Positions 43,077 to 52,404 of a stretch of 64,000 bases of DNA are shown one piece after another. The stretch lies in assembly GCA_012103325.1 (NCBI GenBank), contig WLWY01000003.1, positions 806,001 through 870,000 on the forward strand. Direction: 5' to 3'. The notes under the pieces were generated by a model. It saw nothing but the letters and a program-made list of their open reading frames with translations. It ran no database searches and had not been told where the DNA came from. A program made the position numbers and the translations under genes. The stretch is from Alphaproteobacteria bacterium. Its GTDB lineage: Bacteria > Pseudomonadota > Alphaproteobacteria > UBA8366 > GCA-2717185. How positions within the stretch are numbered: position 1 is the stretch's first letter; each line of letters opens with the position of its first letter.

Positions 43077-44856
43077 CGCGCTCGTCGCCCTTGCGCTGTT
43101 GTGTGCCGCCGCGCCGGCGCTGGCGCAGGTCGATGTAATCACCAAAGAAGCGCAAAAGGACCCCTTCATTCTGGTCCGCCTGGCGGCGCTATCTCTCGAA
43201 ACGCCTGCCGAGCAGGGCGAAGCGCTCGCCGGGCTGGTCGAGGCGGAACTGACGCGGGAGCAATTGAAGGACGCGCTCGAAGAACTTGGCCGGATTACCG
43301 ACGGCTTCTGGCGCGCCACGGCGCTGTTAAAACTTGCGGAGTATAACGCCGCCAAGGATCGCAGGAAGGCGGCCCTGAAGGCACTGGACGAGGCCCGCCA
43401 AGCGCTCGGAGCCAAGGTGTCCAGCGCAGACGCGGTAGCGCTCTTGAGCCAAATCGCGAGGACCTATGCCGCACTCGACCACATCAGCGGCGTCATAGCG
43501 GCAACCAACCGGATTCCCGACCGTATTATTCGCATCCAGTCCCTCCTCAAAGCCGGGCTGACAGGCACTGTCGATGAGTCCGGCAAGCTCGTCAAAAACG
43601 CAACGAAGCGTAAAAATGCGCGCCGTGCCCTAGCGGAGGCCTACAAACATACCAGGGCGATCAAAGGCAACGATTCCGAGGCCGCGCGATTGCTTCTGTT
43701 CATTGGCGAAGCGCAAACCCGCATCGGTGACAACAAGAACGCCGCAGTGACTTTGGGACAGGCCCGCCGGATGATCGAGAACCGTAAGTTCTCGGGCCGC
43801 GACGAAGCCCTTGCGGAATTGGCCGCAGCGGAAACACAGGCTGGCGACCAAAGCCGCGCCATGGTCCTGGTACGGTCAATCCAAGACCCGGAGCGGCGCG
43901 TCCGCTCCCTTGGGTCCGTTGCCCGTGCGATTGCCGAAAAAGGCAATATGGACGCAGCCGTAACGCTGTTTACCCTGGCGGTGGAATCTACGGTAGGAAT
44001 CGACAATCCAGAGCTCCGATATGATTTATTGACGCACCTGGTTATTGAGCAAAGCCGCGTTGGACGGCTCGCCGATGCATTCAAAACGGCGGGTATGATT
44101 CAGGACAGGGCGACGCAAGCGAACGCTCTGTTCGAGAAAGGCAAAGTCCTCATCGAAAATCGCCGTTTCAAGGATGCGCTGACCATCACCGATTACATTC
44201 CCTACATCGGATTGCGCGCGCAAATTCTCGCCGATGTCGCGCTGTGGGAAGGAGAGAAAAAGGGCGATGCCGTCGCGGCGAGTGCCCTGCTTGCGAAGGC
44301 GTTGGAACCGATGCGCGAAATACCAGTGCCTGCGCGCGTCGAAACCGCACTCGAGAAGGTACTTGATACGCAGATCAAGGTAGGAGATCCCAAAACGGCG
44401 GAAGCATTGTTCGAGCGCGCGAACAGCCTGATCGCAACGCTGCCTGGTGCGCTTAACCGGGTCCGGTTATTAACACTGCTTGCCCGAGCGTATGCCCGTA
44501 GCGACGATCCGGAAAAAGCCGTAGCCGTGATAACGACGGCACGGCGCATAACATTGAACCGACGTCAGGAGCCCGACTACCCAAGATCCGCCGCCCGTAT
44601 CGTCGAGGCGCTAATCGCCACCAAGTCTATTCTAGAAGGTTTCAACGCCGCAGCGCGCATACCGGAAGTAGAGCCGCTTGACGACATGCGCCTTAGTCAG
44701 ACGCCCCGCAATCGCGCTCTGAAGGATGTGGCAGAAGCGGCGGCCCGGTCGGGGAAACCGCAAATGGCAATCCGCGCCGCACGCAAGATACGCGATCCGG
44801 CCTCCCGTGCAGCGGCCCTTGCCGCCGTTGCACGCGGCATGTCTCAGGCGAAGTAA
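43036..44856 (+). CDS. Periplasmic TPR-like helical-repeat protein
   Basis: 606 residues. A signal peptide (about 1-31, ending APALAQ) follows the ATG at 43036, which overlaps purB by 41 bp. The mature chain is all alpha-helical with degenerate 33-36-residue repeats such as SEAARLLLFIGEAQTRIGDN, DEALAELAAAETQAGDQSRA and RVETALEKVLDTQIKVGDPK, alternating with motifs of the type I-x-D-P-x-x-R. It is probably a soluble periplasmic scaffold. No enzymatic motif is visible. Overlap suggests coupling to purB rather than shared function. Confidence 0.82.
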   Translation: MSIRFSNACSTLRSALVALALLCAAAPALAQVDVITKEAQKDPFILVRLAALSLETPAEQGEALAGLVEAELTREQLKDALEELGRITDGFWRATALLKLAEYNAAKDRRKAALKALDEARQALGAKVSSADAVALLSQIARTYAALDHISGVIAATNRIPDRIIRIQSLLKAGLTGTVDESGKLVKNATKRKNARRALAEAYKHTRAIKGNDSEAARLLLFIGEAQTRIGDNKNAAVTLGQARRMIENRKFSGRDEALAELAAAETQAGDQSRAMVLVRSIQDPERRVRSLGSVARAIAEKGNMDAAVTLFTLAVESTVGIDNPELRYDLLTHLVIEQSRVGRLADAFKTAGMIQDRATQANALFEKGKVLIENRRFKDALTITDYIPYIGLRAQILADVALWEGEKKGDAVAASALLAKALEPMREIPVPARVETALEKVLDTQIKVGDPKTAEALFERANSLIATLPGALNRVRLLTLLARAYARSDDPEKAVAVITTARRITLNRRQEPDYPRSAARIVEALIATKSILEGFNAAARIPEVEPLDDMRLSQTPRNRALKDVAEAAARSGKPQMAIRAARKIRDPASRAAALAAVARGMSQAK

Positions 44857-44887
44857 TGTGCAACGCGACCCAATTTAGGAGCACGAT

Positions 44888-45478
44888 ATGTCGGCCTGGA
44901 TAAAGATGATCCCGCTCGAAGACGCGGACGGCGAGCTTGCGCGCGTCTATGATCTTGTTAAAACGTCGAACGGGACAGTGGACAACGTCATGCGTGCGCA
45001 TTCTTTGCGGCCGCATACGATGGAAGGGCACGTCGTCCTGTACCGCAGTGTCCTGCACAATCCGGACAACGTGCTGCCATTCTGGTTCCTTGAGGTCATC
45101 GCGTCCTATACGAGCATCGCCAACGATTGCGAATACAGCCTGACCCATCACTTCGCCAACGCGCGGCGGCTGATCGCCGACAATGCGCGGGCGGACAGCA
45201 TTTTCAAAGCGCTTAAGGCTGACCGGCCGGAAGACGTATTCGAGGGCAAGGAATTGGCGCTGTTACGGTATGCCGGAAAGCTGACCCGCGACATTGGAAA
45301 AATGGTAAAATCCGACATCGATATCCTGCATCAAGCAGGATGCGACGATGGTGAAATACTCGAGGTCAATCAGGTCTGCGCCTACTTCAATTATTCGAAC
45401 CGCTTACTGAACGGCCTTGGCGTGACCACCGAAGGCGACGTTATCGGATATTATCAAGACGACGCTGAAGGAGCTTGA
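44888..45478 (+). CDS. AhpD-like (carboxymuconolactone decarboxylase fold) protein
   Basis: 196 residues of the AhpD-like, peroxidase-related branch. The redox site region is TSIANDCEYSLTHHFANARR; the second Cys of the usual CxxC is Ser, so alkylhydroperoxidase activity by the canonical disulfide route is doubtful. The C-terminal NYSNRLLNGLGVTTEGD block is conserved in this group. It begins a compact run with the 2OG oxygenase gene (1-bp gap), HD oxygenase-like gene and DMT transporter. Role within that unit is unknown. Confidence 0.85.
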   Translation: MSAWIKMIPLEDADGELARVYDLVKTSNGTVDNVMRAHSLRPHTMEGHVVLYRSVLHNPDNVLPFWFLEVIASYTSIANDCEYSLTHHFANARRLIADNARADSIFKALKADRPEDVFEGKELALLRYAGKLTRDIGKMVKSDIDILHQAGCDDGEILEVNQVCAYFNYSNRLLNGLGVTTEGDVIGYYQDDAEGA

Positions 45479-45479
45479 A

Positions 45480-46457
45480 GTGGCTTACGCCAAGGCAAAA
45501 GAGATTGCGGCAGATGCCATCCCCGTTATTGACATGGCACCCTTATCCGATGGGGCAACCGGCGAACGGCAGGTCGGTCGCCAGCTTCTGGAAACGGTCC
45601 AGCGCATCGGGTTCTTTTACATCGAGAACCATCAAGTTCCGCAAGAGTTGATAGACAGCGCGCTTCACCAAGGCAGCCAATTCTTTCACGCACCGCGTGA
45701 GCAAAAAGAAACGGTGCGGGTTGCCGAGTATCACCGCGGGTTCCTGCCAATCGGCGAGGCAACGATGTCCGGCGCGCGCAACCCGGATTACAAGGAAAGC
45801 TTCATCTGGGGGTGGGATGTCCAGGCGGGTGATCCAGACATCGAGAACAGCAAGCGCATTCTTGCGCCGAACCGGTGGCCCGCATTTTTACCAGATCTAA
45901 AACCGGCGCTGGACGCGTATATCGAAACGGTCAATGGCCTCGGCATTCGTCTCCTGAGTGCCTTTGCCGCCGGTCTGGATCTGCCGCACGATCACTTCGT
46001 CCGCTATTTCGACAAACCACTGACCCGTGCGGCCATCGTCTACTATCCCCCGCAGCCCGAAGAAATGGGCGAAGATCAGTATGGCGTCTCTCCGCACACC
46101 GATTATGGCTGCATTACGATCCTCCATCAGGACGCCAGGGGCGGCCTCCAGGTCAAGGACAGAAATGGCGAATGGCTGACCGCGCCTCCGATCCCAGGAA
46201 CCTTCGTCGTCAATGTCGGTGACCTGCTGCACCGCTGGAGCAACGACCGCTTTATCTCCAACCCGCACCGCGTCGTGAACGCTTCAGGCAAGGAACGCTT
46301 CTCGGTTCCCGTCTTCATCGACCCGAACTGGGATACGGTGATCGATCCTGTTGTCGAGCCGGGCGGCTCCACGCCCCATGAGCCGGTTGGCTGTGCGGAA
46401 TATATCCACGGGATCTATCAACGCTCCTTCGCCTACCGGGCCGAAGATGCCGATTAA
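45480..46457 (+). CDS. Isopenicillin-N-synthase-like Fe(II)/2OG oxygenase
   Basis: 325 residues of the IPNS/DIOX oxygenase family. An N-terminal AIPVIDMAPLSDG and FFYIENHQVP region is followed by the jelly-roll core with His-x-Asp in SPHTDYGCITIL, the distal His in SNPHRVVN and the 2OG-binding Arg-x-Ser in ERFSVPVF. GTG start at 45480 with GGAG 10 bp upstream. Its end overlaps by 11 bp an HD-domain oxygenase-like gene, so translation is coupled. Pairing of a 2OG oxygenase with an HD oxygenase recalls PhnY/PhnZ and TmpA/TmpB, which split C-P bonds. Confidence 0.9.
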   Translation: MAYAKAKEIAADAIPVIDMAPLSDGATGERQVGRQLLETVQRIGFFYIENHQVPQELIDSALHQGSQFFHAPREQKETVRVAEYHRGFLPIGEATMSGARNPDYKESFIWGWDVQAGDPDIENSKRILAPNRWPAFLPDLKPALDAYIETVNGLGIRLLSAFAAGLDLPHDHFVRYFDKPLTRAAIVYYPPQPEEMGEDQYGVSPHTDYGCITILHQDARGGLQVKDRNGEWLTAPPIPGTFVVNVGDLLHRWSNDRFISNPHRVVNASGKERFSVPVFIDPNWDTVIDPVVEPGGSTPHEPVGCAEYIHGIYQRSFAYRAEDAD

Positions 46458-47073
46458 ACACCGGAACGCGGGTGAAAAGAGCCCATTGCTGCGCGACGAC
46501 TGGGCCTATGCATCGCCCGTAAGCCTCGACGATTTCTCGACGCAAGATTGGATCTTGCTGGATTCTCAGCGTGGTCCTTACGGCGCGGCGGAACGCACCA
46601 AACAGGCGTTGGAGATGCTTACGGCGCAAGCTTCCGCACCAACGTTCGGCTATCAAATCAACAATTATGAACACTGCCTGCAGGCCGCGACCCTGGCGCT
46701 ACAGGACGGCGCCGACGACGAAGATATCGTCGTCGCACTCTTTCATGACCTTGGCTTCGTCACCAACAATGAAAACCATGGCGAATTCGCCGCCGCTTTC
46801 CTGAAATCCTATATTTCCGACCGCAATGTCTGGATGCTTGAGCGGCACATGTATTTTCAAGCCGTTCATTGCGCAACGCATCCAGCAGTGGATCCGGACG
46901 TCCGCGAACGCTGGCGCGGCCATCCGCATTTCGAGTACGCGGCGAACTGGGTCGCGCGCTACGACGTGCCGTCCATCAATCCCGATTTCGAAAACGCACC
47001 GCTCGACACTTTCATTCCGATGGTCGAACGTCTATTCGCGACCCTGCGGCGCGATATCCCGCTCCCCGACTAA
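46447..47073 (+). CDS. HD-domain protein, PhnZ/TmpB-like mixed-valent di-iron oxygenase candidate
   Basis: 208 residues. The core FGYQINNYEHCLQAA (67-81) and ALFHDLGF (97-104, His100-Asp101) aligns with PhnZ's YIGEAINQLEHSLQCA and LLHDLGH region; later His residues (NENHGEF, ERHMYFQAVH) could complete a di-iron site. The PhnZ residues Tyr24 and Glu27, which gate and bind substrate, align with Thr66 and Tyr69. The substrate therefore probably differs from 2-amino-1-hydroxyethylphosphonate. ATG at 46447 lies inside the 2OG oxygenase gene. Confidence 0.78.
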   Translation: MPIKHRNAGEKSPLLRDDWAYASPVSLDDFSTQDWILLDSQRGPYGAAERTKQALEMLTAQASAPTFGYQINNYEHCLQAATLALQDGADDEDIVVALFHDLGFVTNNENHGEFAAAFLKSYISDRNVWMLERHMYFQAVHCATHPAVDPDVRERWRGHPHFEYAANWVARYDVPSINPDFENAPLDTFIPMVERLFATLRRDIPLPD

Positions 47074-47088
47074 GAGCGCCCAAGGCAA

Positions 47089-47985
47089 ATGTCATCCCCA
47101 GGGATCGGTGCCCGCGACGACGCGGAAGGAACGCGGCTGGGTGTCAGCGTTATGTTGGCGACGACAACGGCCTTCGCCGTTATGGACGCGCTGACAAAGC
47201 ACGTCGCGACGCTCTATCCAGCACCGCAAATCCTTTGGATCCGCTACATGATTTTCTCACTCTACGGCTTGGGCGTCACGCTGCGCCGGCGCGGTAAGCG
47301 CGCCCTTTATTCCAATGCGCCGTGGCTACAGATTGCCCGTGGCTTGCTGCTGACAGTCGAAATACTCATGTTCATCGTCGCATTTCGGCATCTGCCGCTG
47401 GCAGATATTCAGGCGATTGCCGGCGCCGGGCCGCTTGTAACGACCGCGCTTTCGGTACCGATCCTCAAGGAAACCGTCGGTATACGCCGCTGGAGCGCAA
47501 TCGGGGTCGGGATTGTTGGACTTCTAATCATCATCCGGCCCGGCTTTGCGCATTTCAATCCGCTGCTGCTCCTCCCCTTGGCCGGCATTGTACTCTACGC
47601 CCTCTATCAGGTCCTGACCCGCGTCGTCGCCCGCCACGATCACCCGGACACGACTGTGCTTTATACGGGATTGGTCGGATTGGTGGCGATGACACTCGTC
47701 GGGCCGTTCTTTTGGAAGACGCCGGATGCAACGGGACTCACCCTCATGCTAACCATCGGCGTCATTGGTCTAACCGGCCACGCCCTGCTGATCAAAGCAC
47801 TGGCGCTCGCGCCTGCCAGCGTGCTGCAACCGCTCAACTACACGATGATCGTATGGGCTGTCATTTTTGGCTACATCTTCTATGGCGATTTGCCCGATAT
47901 ACCGACGGTAGTCGGCGCCTTTATCATCGTTGCTGGCGGCCTTTATACCTTCCACCGAGAACGCGTGCGGGCAGAGACCTCTTAA
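47089..47985 (+). CDS. DMT-family (EamA) transporter
   Basis: 298 residues with ten hydrophobic segments in two EamA repeats (LGVSVMLATTTAFAVMDALT and LLLLPLAGIVLYALYQVLTR mark the start of each). Members export or import small metabolites. It begins 15 bp after the HD oxygenase gene and ends the four-gene run. It converges on the amino-acid ABC ATPase gene with only 3 bp between stops. Likely moves the substrate or product of the oxygenase pair. Confidence 0.9.
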   Translation: MSSPGIGARDDAEGTRLGVSVMLATTTAFAVMDALTKHVATLYPAPQILWIRYMIFSLYGLGVTLRRRGKRALYSNAPWLQIARGLLLTVEILMFIVAFRHLPLADIQAIAGAGPLVTTALSVPILKETVGIRRWSAIGVGIVGLLIIIRPGFAHFNPLLLLPLAGIVLYALYQVLTRVVARHDHPDTTVLYTGLVGLVAMTLVGPFFWKTPDATGLTLMLTIGVIGLTGHALLIKALALAPASVLQPLNYTMIVWAVIFGYIFYGDLPDIPTVVGAFIIVAGGLYTFHRERVRAETS

Positions 47986-47988
47986 AAT

Positions 47989-48735
47989 CTAATGCGACAA
48001 AATCTGGCTAAGGAACAGTTTCGTCCGTTCGCTTTTGGGGGCGTTGAAGAATCCTTCCGGTGGGCCCTCTTCCACGATGCGGCCTTCGTCCATAAAGATC
48101 ATTGTGTCCGCCACCGTGCGCGCGAAACCCATTTCGTGCGTCACGCATATCATCGTCATGCCGGATTCGGCGAGATCGACCATAACGTCCAACACTTCCT
48201 TGATCATCTCCGGATCGAGAGACGAGGTCGGTTCGTCGAACAGCATGACCTCGGGCTTCATGCACAAAGAACGGGCGATCGCGGCGCGCTGTTGTTGACC
48301 GCCGGAAAGCTGGCTCGGGTATTTGTCCGCCTGATCGGGAATCTGCACCCGTTCTAGGTATTCCATCGCCAGTGCTTCGGCGTCGGCGCGACTGGCGTTG
48401 CGTACTTTGATGGGGCCAAGCGTACAGTTATCCAGCACGCTCAAATGCGGAAACAGGTTGAACTGCTGGAACACCATGCCGATCTCGGTGCGAATTTCGG
48501 CGATATTCTTTGTATCTTCGTCGAGCTCTATACCTTTGAAAGTGATGCTGCCCGCCTGATGTTCCTCGAGCCGGTTTATGCAGCGGATCAGTGTGGATTT
48601 TCCAGATCCGGACGGGCCGCATACGACGACCCGCTCGCCCTGCCGGACCGACAGGTTGATATCCTTAAGAACATGGAAATCGTCATACCATTTGTTGACG
48701 CCGGACATGACGATCATGGTTTCGCTATCGGTCAT
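47989..48735 (-). CDS. Polar amino-acid ABC transporter ATP-binding protein (AapP/GlnQ-like)
   Basis: 248 residues. ABC ATPase with Walker [11 protein letters not shown] near residue 38, Q-loop [11 protein letters not shown], signature [15 protein letters not shown], Walker [15 protein letters not shown] and H-loop CVTHEMGFA. The sequence pattern is that of the PAAT family energising uptake of glutamate, aspartate or general L-amino acids. Last gene of a binding protein-permease-permease-ATPase operon, 13 bp after the second permease. Confidence 0.95.
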   Translation of the reverse strand: MTDSETMIVMSGVNKWYDDFHVLKDINLSVRQGERVVVCGPSGSGKSTLIRCINRLEEHQAGSITFKGIELDEDTKNIAEIRTEIGMVFQQFNLFPHLSVLDNCTLGPIKVRNASRADAEALAMEYLERVQIPDQADKYPSQLSGGQQQRAAIARSLCMKPEVMLFDEPTSSLDPEMIKEVLDVMVDLAESGMTMICVTHEMGFARTVADTMIFMDEGRIVEEGPPEGFFNAPKSERTKLFLSQILSH

Positions 48736-48748
48736 ATCCCGCTCTTCC

Positions 48749-49633
48749 TCACCGCCGGTGCACGCCGATCCGGCGTTCCAGGCGGCCGAACACCAGAGCG
48801 CAGGAATAGCACACTACGAAATACATAGCGCCCGTCACGATCCAAACTTCAAAGAAGCGCTGTTCCGAGATCGCGATTTCCATAGCCAGAAAAGACAGCT
48901 CCTGAATGGAAATCAGCGCGACTAGCGACGAGTCCTTGATCAAAGTGATGAACTGCCCGGCCAGCGGCGGTACGACCCGCGCGACTGCTTGCGGCAGCAC
49001 GATGTAGCGCATCGATTGGAGATGCGACAGTCCGATACTGTGTCCCGCTTCCAGCTGCCCCTTCGGTACGGCCAGAACGCCCGCCCGAACAATCTCGGCA
49101 ATGTAGGCCGCCGCCATCATGGAAAGGCTAACGACGCCAGACGCAAAGTTGCTTATCAGGTTCGCCGGACCGAACAGGAGCTCGGCAACGACCTTTGTCC
49201 CAGGAGACATATCGCGGATCGCATCATCGATACCCAACAGCGGCATGACTTGGCTGGCGATGAAGAAATAGAACAGGAATAGAAACGGCACCGGTGGGAT
49301 ATTGCGAATGAACTCGACATAGGCCCAGCTCACCAAACGCGGGAACAGCCGGGAACTGGTCCGGGCAATGCCGAGGACGACGTCGATAATCGATGCGACC
49401 AGCATCGTCCAAAACGTAATTCGGATCGTCGTTACGAGGCCCTTGATCAAAAGGTTCGGGATCAAGCTGCCCGTCGCCTCGTCCCAGCGGAACAAATAGC
49501 TGGGGATCGCCGACCAATCCCACTTGTAGATCAAAACGTTTTCGACCCGGTAGGCGACATACCCAATCGCCGCCACGACACAGGCGAAGATGACAAAATC
49601 GATCAGCGTCAGCTTTTGGCCGCGTATTGTCAT
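48749..49633 (-). CDS. Amino-acid ABC transporter permease (second)
   Basis: 294 residues, about five TM segments, with the PAAT permease motif [25 protein letters not shown] and the terminal [21 protein letters not shown]. Start ATG at 49633 overlaps the stop of the first permease (ATGA-type). It forms a heterodimer with that permease in the inner membrane. Confidence 0.93.
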   Translation of the reverse strand: MTIRGQKLTLIDFVIFACVVAAIGYVAYRVENVLIYKWDWSAIPSYLFRWDEATGSLIPNLLIKGLVTTIRITFWTMLVASIIDVVLGIARTSSRLFPRLVSWAYVEFIRNIPPVPFLFLFYFFIASQVMPLLGIDDAIRDMSPGTKVVAELLFGPANLISNFASGVVSLSMMAAAYIAEIVRAGVLAVPKGQLEAGHSIGLSHLQSMRYIVLPQAVARVVPPLAGQFITLIKDSSLVALISIQELSFLAMEIAISEQRFFEVWIVTGAMYFVVCYSCALVFGRLERRIGVHRR

Positions 49634-50466
49634 TGCCGGGCCCTCACCCGGCGTTCCATCCATCCGACCAAGGTGGACAGGCTGATTGTCAGGATGAGAT
49701 ACATCGGCCCGACAACGAACCAGACTTCGAAACTCATGAAGGTATCGCCGATCAGATTGCGCGCCTCTGTCGTTAGTTCGAAGACGGCGATGAAACTGAG
49801 AATCGCACTGTGCTTGATCAGATTAACCATGATGCCGGTCAGCGGCGGCAGCATCAGCGGGATTGCCTGCGGCAATATGATGTAGATATAAGTCTTGGTC
49901 CGGCTGAGGCCGATGGTGGAACCGGCTTCCCATTGACCGCGCGGTACGGAATTGATACCGGCGCGCATGATCTCCGACGCGAAGGTGCCTTCGAAAAACG
50001 CCAGGCACAGGATACCCGTCCAGATCGGATTGTTGATGCCGAGGATCGGCTGCAGCACGAAGTAGAAGATCGACACCTGGACCAGCAGCGGCGTGTTGCG
50101 GATGATTTCCAGATACACGGTGGAAACGATCCTGCCCGCAAAGGAATCCGACAGTCGCAGGATCGCCGTTATCAAGCCAATGATAAGCGCCAGCACCATG
50201 CCCCAGGCGGCAATCTCGATCGTGACCATCAGCCCGTAGACCAGCGGTCCCCAGAGCAGCTCGCCATCGATGATCTCGTAGAAATATTGCGGCAGCCGGT
50301 GCCATTGCCAGCGATATTCCATGCCAGCCGCACCGCGCCAGGTAAGCCAGACCACGAGCCCCGTCAGCAAGGTGAACTGCGCGACGTCAAACGGCTTCGA
50401 CTTCCACCACCGAACGCGGCGCGCGCGCGGCCGAGGCACGGCCATGTCGGCCTCATGGACTGTCAT
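49630..50466 (-). CDS. Amino-acid ABC transporter permease (first)
   Basis: 278 residues of the PAAT (HisM/GltJ-like) permease family. Core motif SEIMRAGINSVPRGQWEAGS then TIGLSRTKTYIYIILPQAIP is intact, with LPPLTGIMVNLIKHSAILSF at the end. It has an N-terminal extension of about 25 charged residues before TM1. It comes 70 bp after the binding-protein gene. Confidence 0.93.
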   Translation of the reverse strand: MTVHEADMAVPRPRARRVRWWKSKPFDVAQFTLLTGLVVWLTWRGAAGMEYRWQWHRLPQYFYEIIDGELLWGPLVYGLMVTIEIAAWGMVLALIIGLITAILRLSDSFAGRIVSTVYLEIIRNTPLLVQVSIFYFVLQPILGINNPIWTGILCLAFFEGTFASEIMRAGINSVPRGQWEAGSTIGLSRTKTYIYIILPQAIPLMLPPLTGIMVNLIKHSAILSFIAVFELTTEARNLIGDTFMSFEVWFVVGPMYLILTISLSTLVGWMERRVRARQ

Positions 50467-50536
50467 TGGCGTAGTGTGATCATCTGAAATGCAAGAGGCC
50501 GTGACTGGGATATGCCACGGCCTCCATTATACCCCG

Positions 50537-51352
50537 CTACTTGAGCCGGGATTTCCAGTCACGCCCCTTGAACCACTTGTCGTGGGTTTCTTTCAGCCAG
50601 CCATTGAGTTCGTGGTAGAGGATCCAGTTGTTGAAGAAGTTCAAGGCGTCATGATCGCCCTTACGCACCGCGAATGCCGAGGCGGAGGGATCGAACGGCC
50701 CGCGGCCAAACGGGTGATACAGCGTTTCCGGATTGTCGATGACGTAATGTGTCGGTTTCGGCTCCGAGGTCAGGAACGCGTGCGCGTTGCCGTTCAGCAC
50801 GTCCTGCAGCGCCTGGGCATCGTCGTCGAACTGACGGACCCGCGCCTTCGGGAAGTTGCGCCGCGCAGTTTCACCGGGCGCCGTGCCGCGCTTGATCGTC
50901 AGCGTGACCTTGCGGTTGTTCCAGTCTTCCTTCGTTTTCAGACCATCGCGGTCGGCGAGCTTCTTGTTCGCCGCCATGCCAACGGTCAGGTACGCATAGG
51001 GCCGCGAGAAATTGACCGTCAGGTTCCGTTTCGGCTTGATCACCATGCCGGTGATGATGACATCGAATTTCTTAGCCAAAAGAGCTGGAATGATGCCGTC
51101 GAAAGCGGTCGGCACGAGCTCGACCTCGACCCCCATATCCTTCCCCAGCTTATTGATGACATCGACCTCGAACCCGATCATCTCGCCATTCTTGTCACGC
51201 ATCGACCAAGGTACGAAGGTCGATAGGCCGACGATGATCTTGCCGCGTTTCAGGATGTCATCGACGACGCTTGCGGCGGCCGCCTGCCCCGCAGCGCCCA
51301 GCGCTAAGGCCCCGGCAACGAGTGCGCCCAGAATTTTTGTCTTGAATTTCAT
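50537..51352 (-). CDS. Amino-acid ABC transporter substrate-binding protein
   Basis: 271 residues. Signal peptide about 1-27 (GALALGAAGQAAAA). The mature chain is a type II (SBP_bac_3) binding protein: ILKRGKIIVGLSTFVPWSMR, then DVIITGMVIKPKRNLTVNFS and the hinge Arg-Asp pair region. ATG at 51352 follows GGGGAGCATATA; a frame extending to 51571 overlaps the divergent gene. First gene of the operon. Ligand probably a polar amino acid; it might instead be an amino-acid-like product of the neighbouring aminotransferase/dioxygenase operon. Confidence 0.92.
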   Translation of the reverse strand: MKFKTKILGALVAGALALGAAGQAAAASVVDDILKRGKIIVGLSTFVPWSMRDKNGEMIGFEVDVINKLGKDMGVEVELVPTAFDGIIPALLAKKFDVIITGMVIKPKRNLTVNFSRPYAYLTVGMAANKKLADRDGLKTKEDWNNRKVTLTIKRGTAPGETARRNFPKARVRQFDDDAQALQDVLNGNAHAFLTSEPKPTHYVIDNPETLYHPFGRGPFDPSASAFAVRKGDHDALNFFNNWILYHELNGWLKETHDKWFKGRDWKSRLK

Positions 51353-51499
51353 TATATGCTCCCCTCCGTTAGCGCACCCCGAGCGGATGCCGCATTGTGT
51401 GGCGCAGTGTAGAAGATCGCATCGGGAATTGCGACGCTTCGGATTGCGTCCCAGGATGAAACGCGCGACAAATCGGTTGCCGTGAAGGGAGGCGCCCCT

Positions 51500-51991
51500 A
51501 TGTCCGATTACTACGTCAAACACCTCACCGTTCCCCTGCCTCTGGCTGCCGCATCGGCAATCGTCGATCACGCGCTGCGGATCGGACGGGAGAACGGGAT
51601 GCTGCCGTTGACGGTCGCGGTACTGGATGCGGGTGGCAACCTCCTGGCATTCAAGCGCGAAGACGGCTCCGGAATCATGCGGGGCGACATCGCAATCGGA
51701 AAGGCTTGGGGCGCCTTGGGCATGGGCATTTCCAGCCGCACGATCCGGGAGCGCCTGAAAGACCGTCCCGCGTTTCAGGCCGCGTTATCATCCGCCTCCC
51801 AAGGCCGCTTCGTTCCCGTGCCGGGCGGAGTTCTGGTTTGCAGCGACGACGATGCAGTCGTCGGTGCTATCGGGATCAGTGGTGATGCCTCGGACAAGGA
51901 CGAATACTGCGCCATTGAAGCGGTCAAAGCGGCAGACCTGCGATCGCATCCCGAGACACCGTCGGATAACTGGCAAGATGCGGGACTCTAA
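51500..51991 (+). CDS. GlcG/HbpS-family heme-binding-like protein
   Basis: 163 residues of the GlcG/HbpS (DUF336) family, small alpha-beta proteins seen near glycolate, diol and aromatic catabolic genes. Pattern: LTVAVLDAGGNLLAFKREDG, GDIAIGKAWGALGMGISS and VPVPGGVLVCSDDDAVVGAI then GISGDASDKDEYCA. ATG at 51500 follows GAAGGGAGG. Divergent from the ABC operon and 17 bp before the RidA-like gene, with which it is cotranscribed. Confidence 0.9.
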   Translation: MSDYYVKHLTVPLPLAAASAIVDHALRIGRENGMLPLTVAVLDAGGNLLAFKREDGSGIMRGDIAIGKAWGALGMGISSRTIRERLKDRPAFQAALSSASQGRFVPVPGGVLVCSDDDAVVGAIGISGDASDKDEYCAIEAVKAADLRSHPETPSDNWQDAGL

Positions 51992-52008
51992 CCTCGAAGG
52001 AAAACGTT

Positions 52009-52404
52009 ATGCGGAAACTCGTCTCAAGCGGTAGGCCATGGGAGGACATGGCGGGCTATTCGCGGGCCGTGCGGGTCGGCAATATGATCGAGATCGGCTT
52101 GACGTCGCCCTCCGCGCCGGACGGATCGATCCTGCATGACGGCGATGTCTATCGGCAGACCCAGCTGTGTCTCGAAATCGTCGGCGAGGCGCTGGAACAG
52201 GCCGGTGCGTCCTTCGGCGATGTCATCAAGACCAACATCATGATGCTCGACACGACGCAATGGGCCGATGCCGCCAAGGCGCATGCGGAGATCTTCAAGG
52301 ACATCCGCCCGGCGCTGTCCTTCGTCGGCGTCAGCGGCTTCTTCGACCCCGCCATTCACGTCGAGGTCGAGGTGACGGCGTATGTCGATCCCTCTGAAGC
52401 TTAG
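52009..52404 (+). CDS. RidA-family (YjgF/YER057c/UK114) protein
   Basis: 131 residues. RidA proteins hydrolyse reactive enamine/imine intermediates released by PLP enzymes and amine oxidases. The family signature is near the C-terminus, with FVGVSGFFDPAIHVEVEVTA; in canonical RidA the ligand Arg sits in a RAxVxV-like motif, and here the matching place reads PAIHVEV, so the Arg is absent and the protein belongs to a divergent subgroup. It converges on the SDR gene, their stops overlapping by 4 bp. The nearby aminotransferase supplies a plausible imine source. Confidence 0.9.
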   Translation: MRKLVSSGRPWEDMAGYSRAVRVGNMIEIGLTSPSAPDGSILHDGDVYRQTQLCLEIVGEALEQAGASFGDVIKTNIMMLDTTQWADAAKAHAEIFKDIRPALSFVGVSGFFDPAIHVEVEVTAYVDPSEA

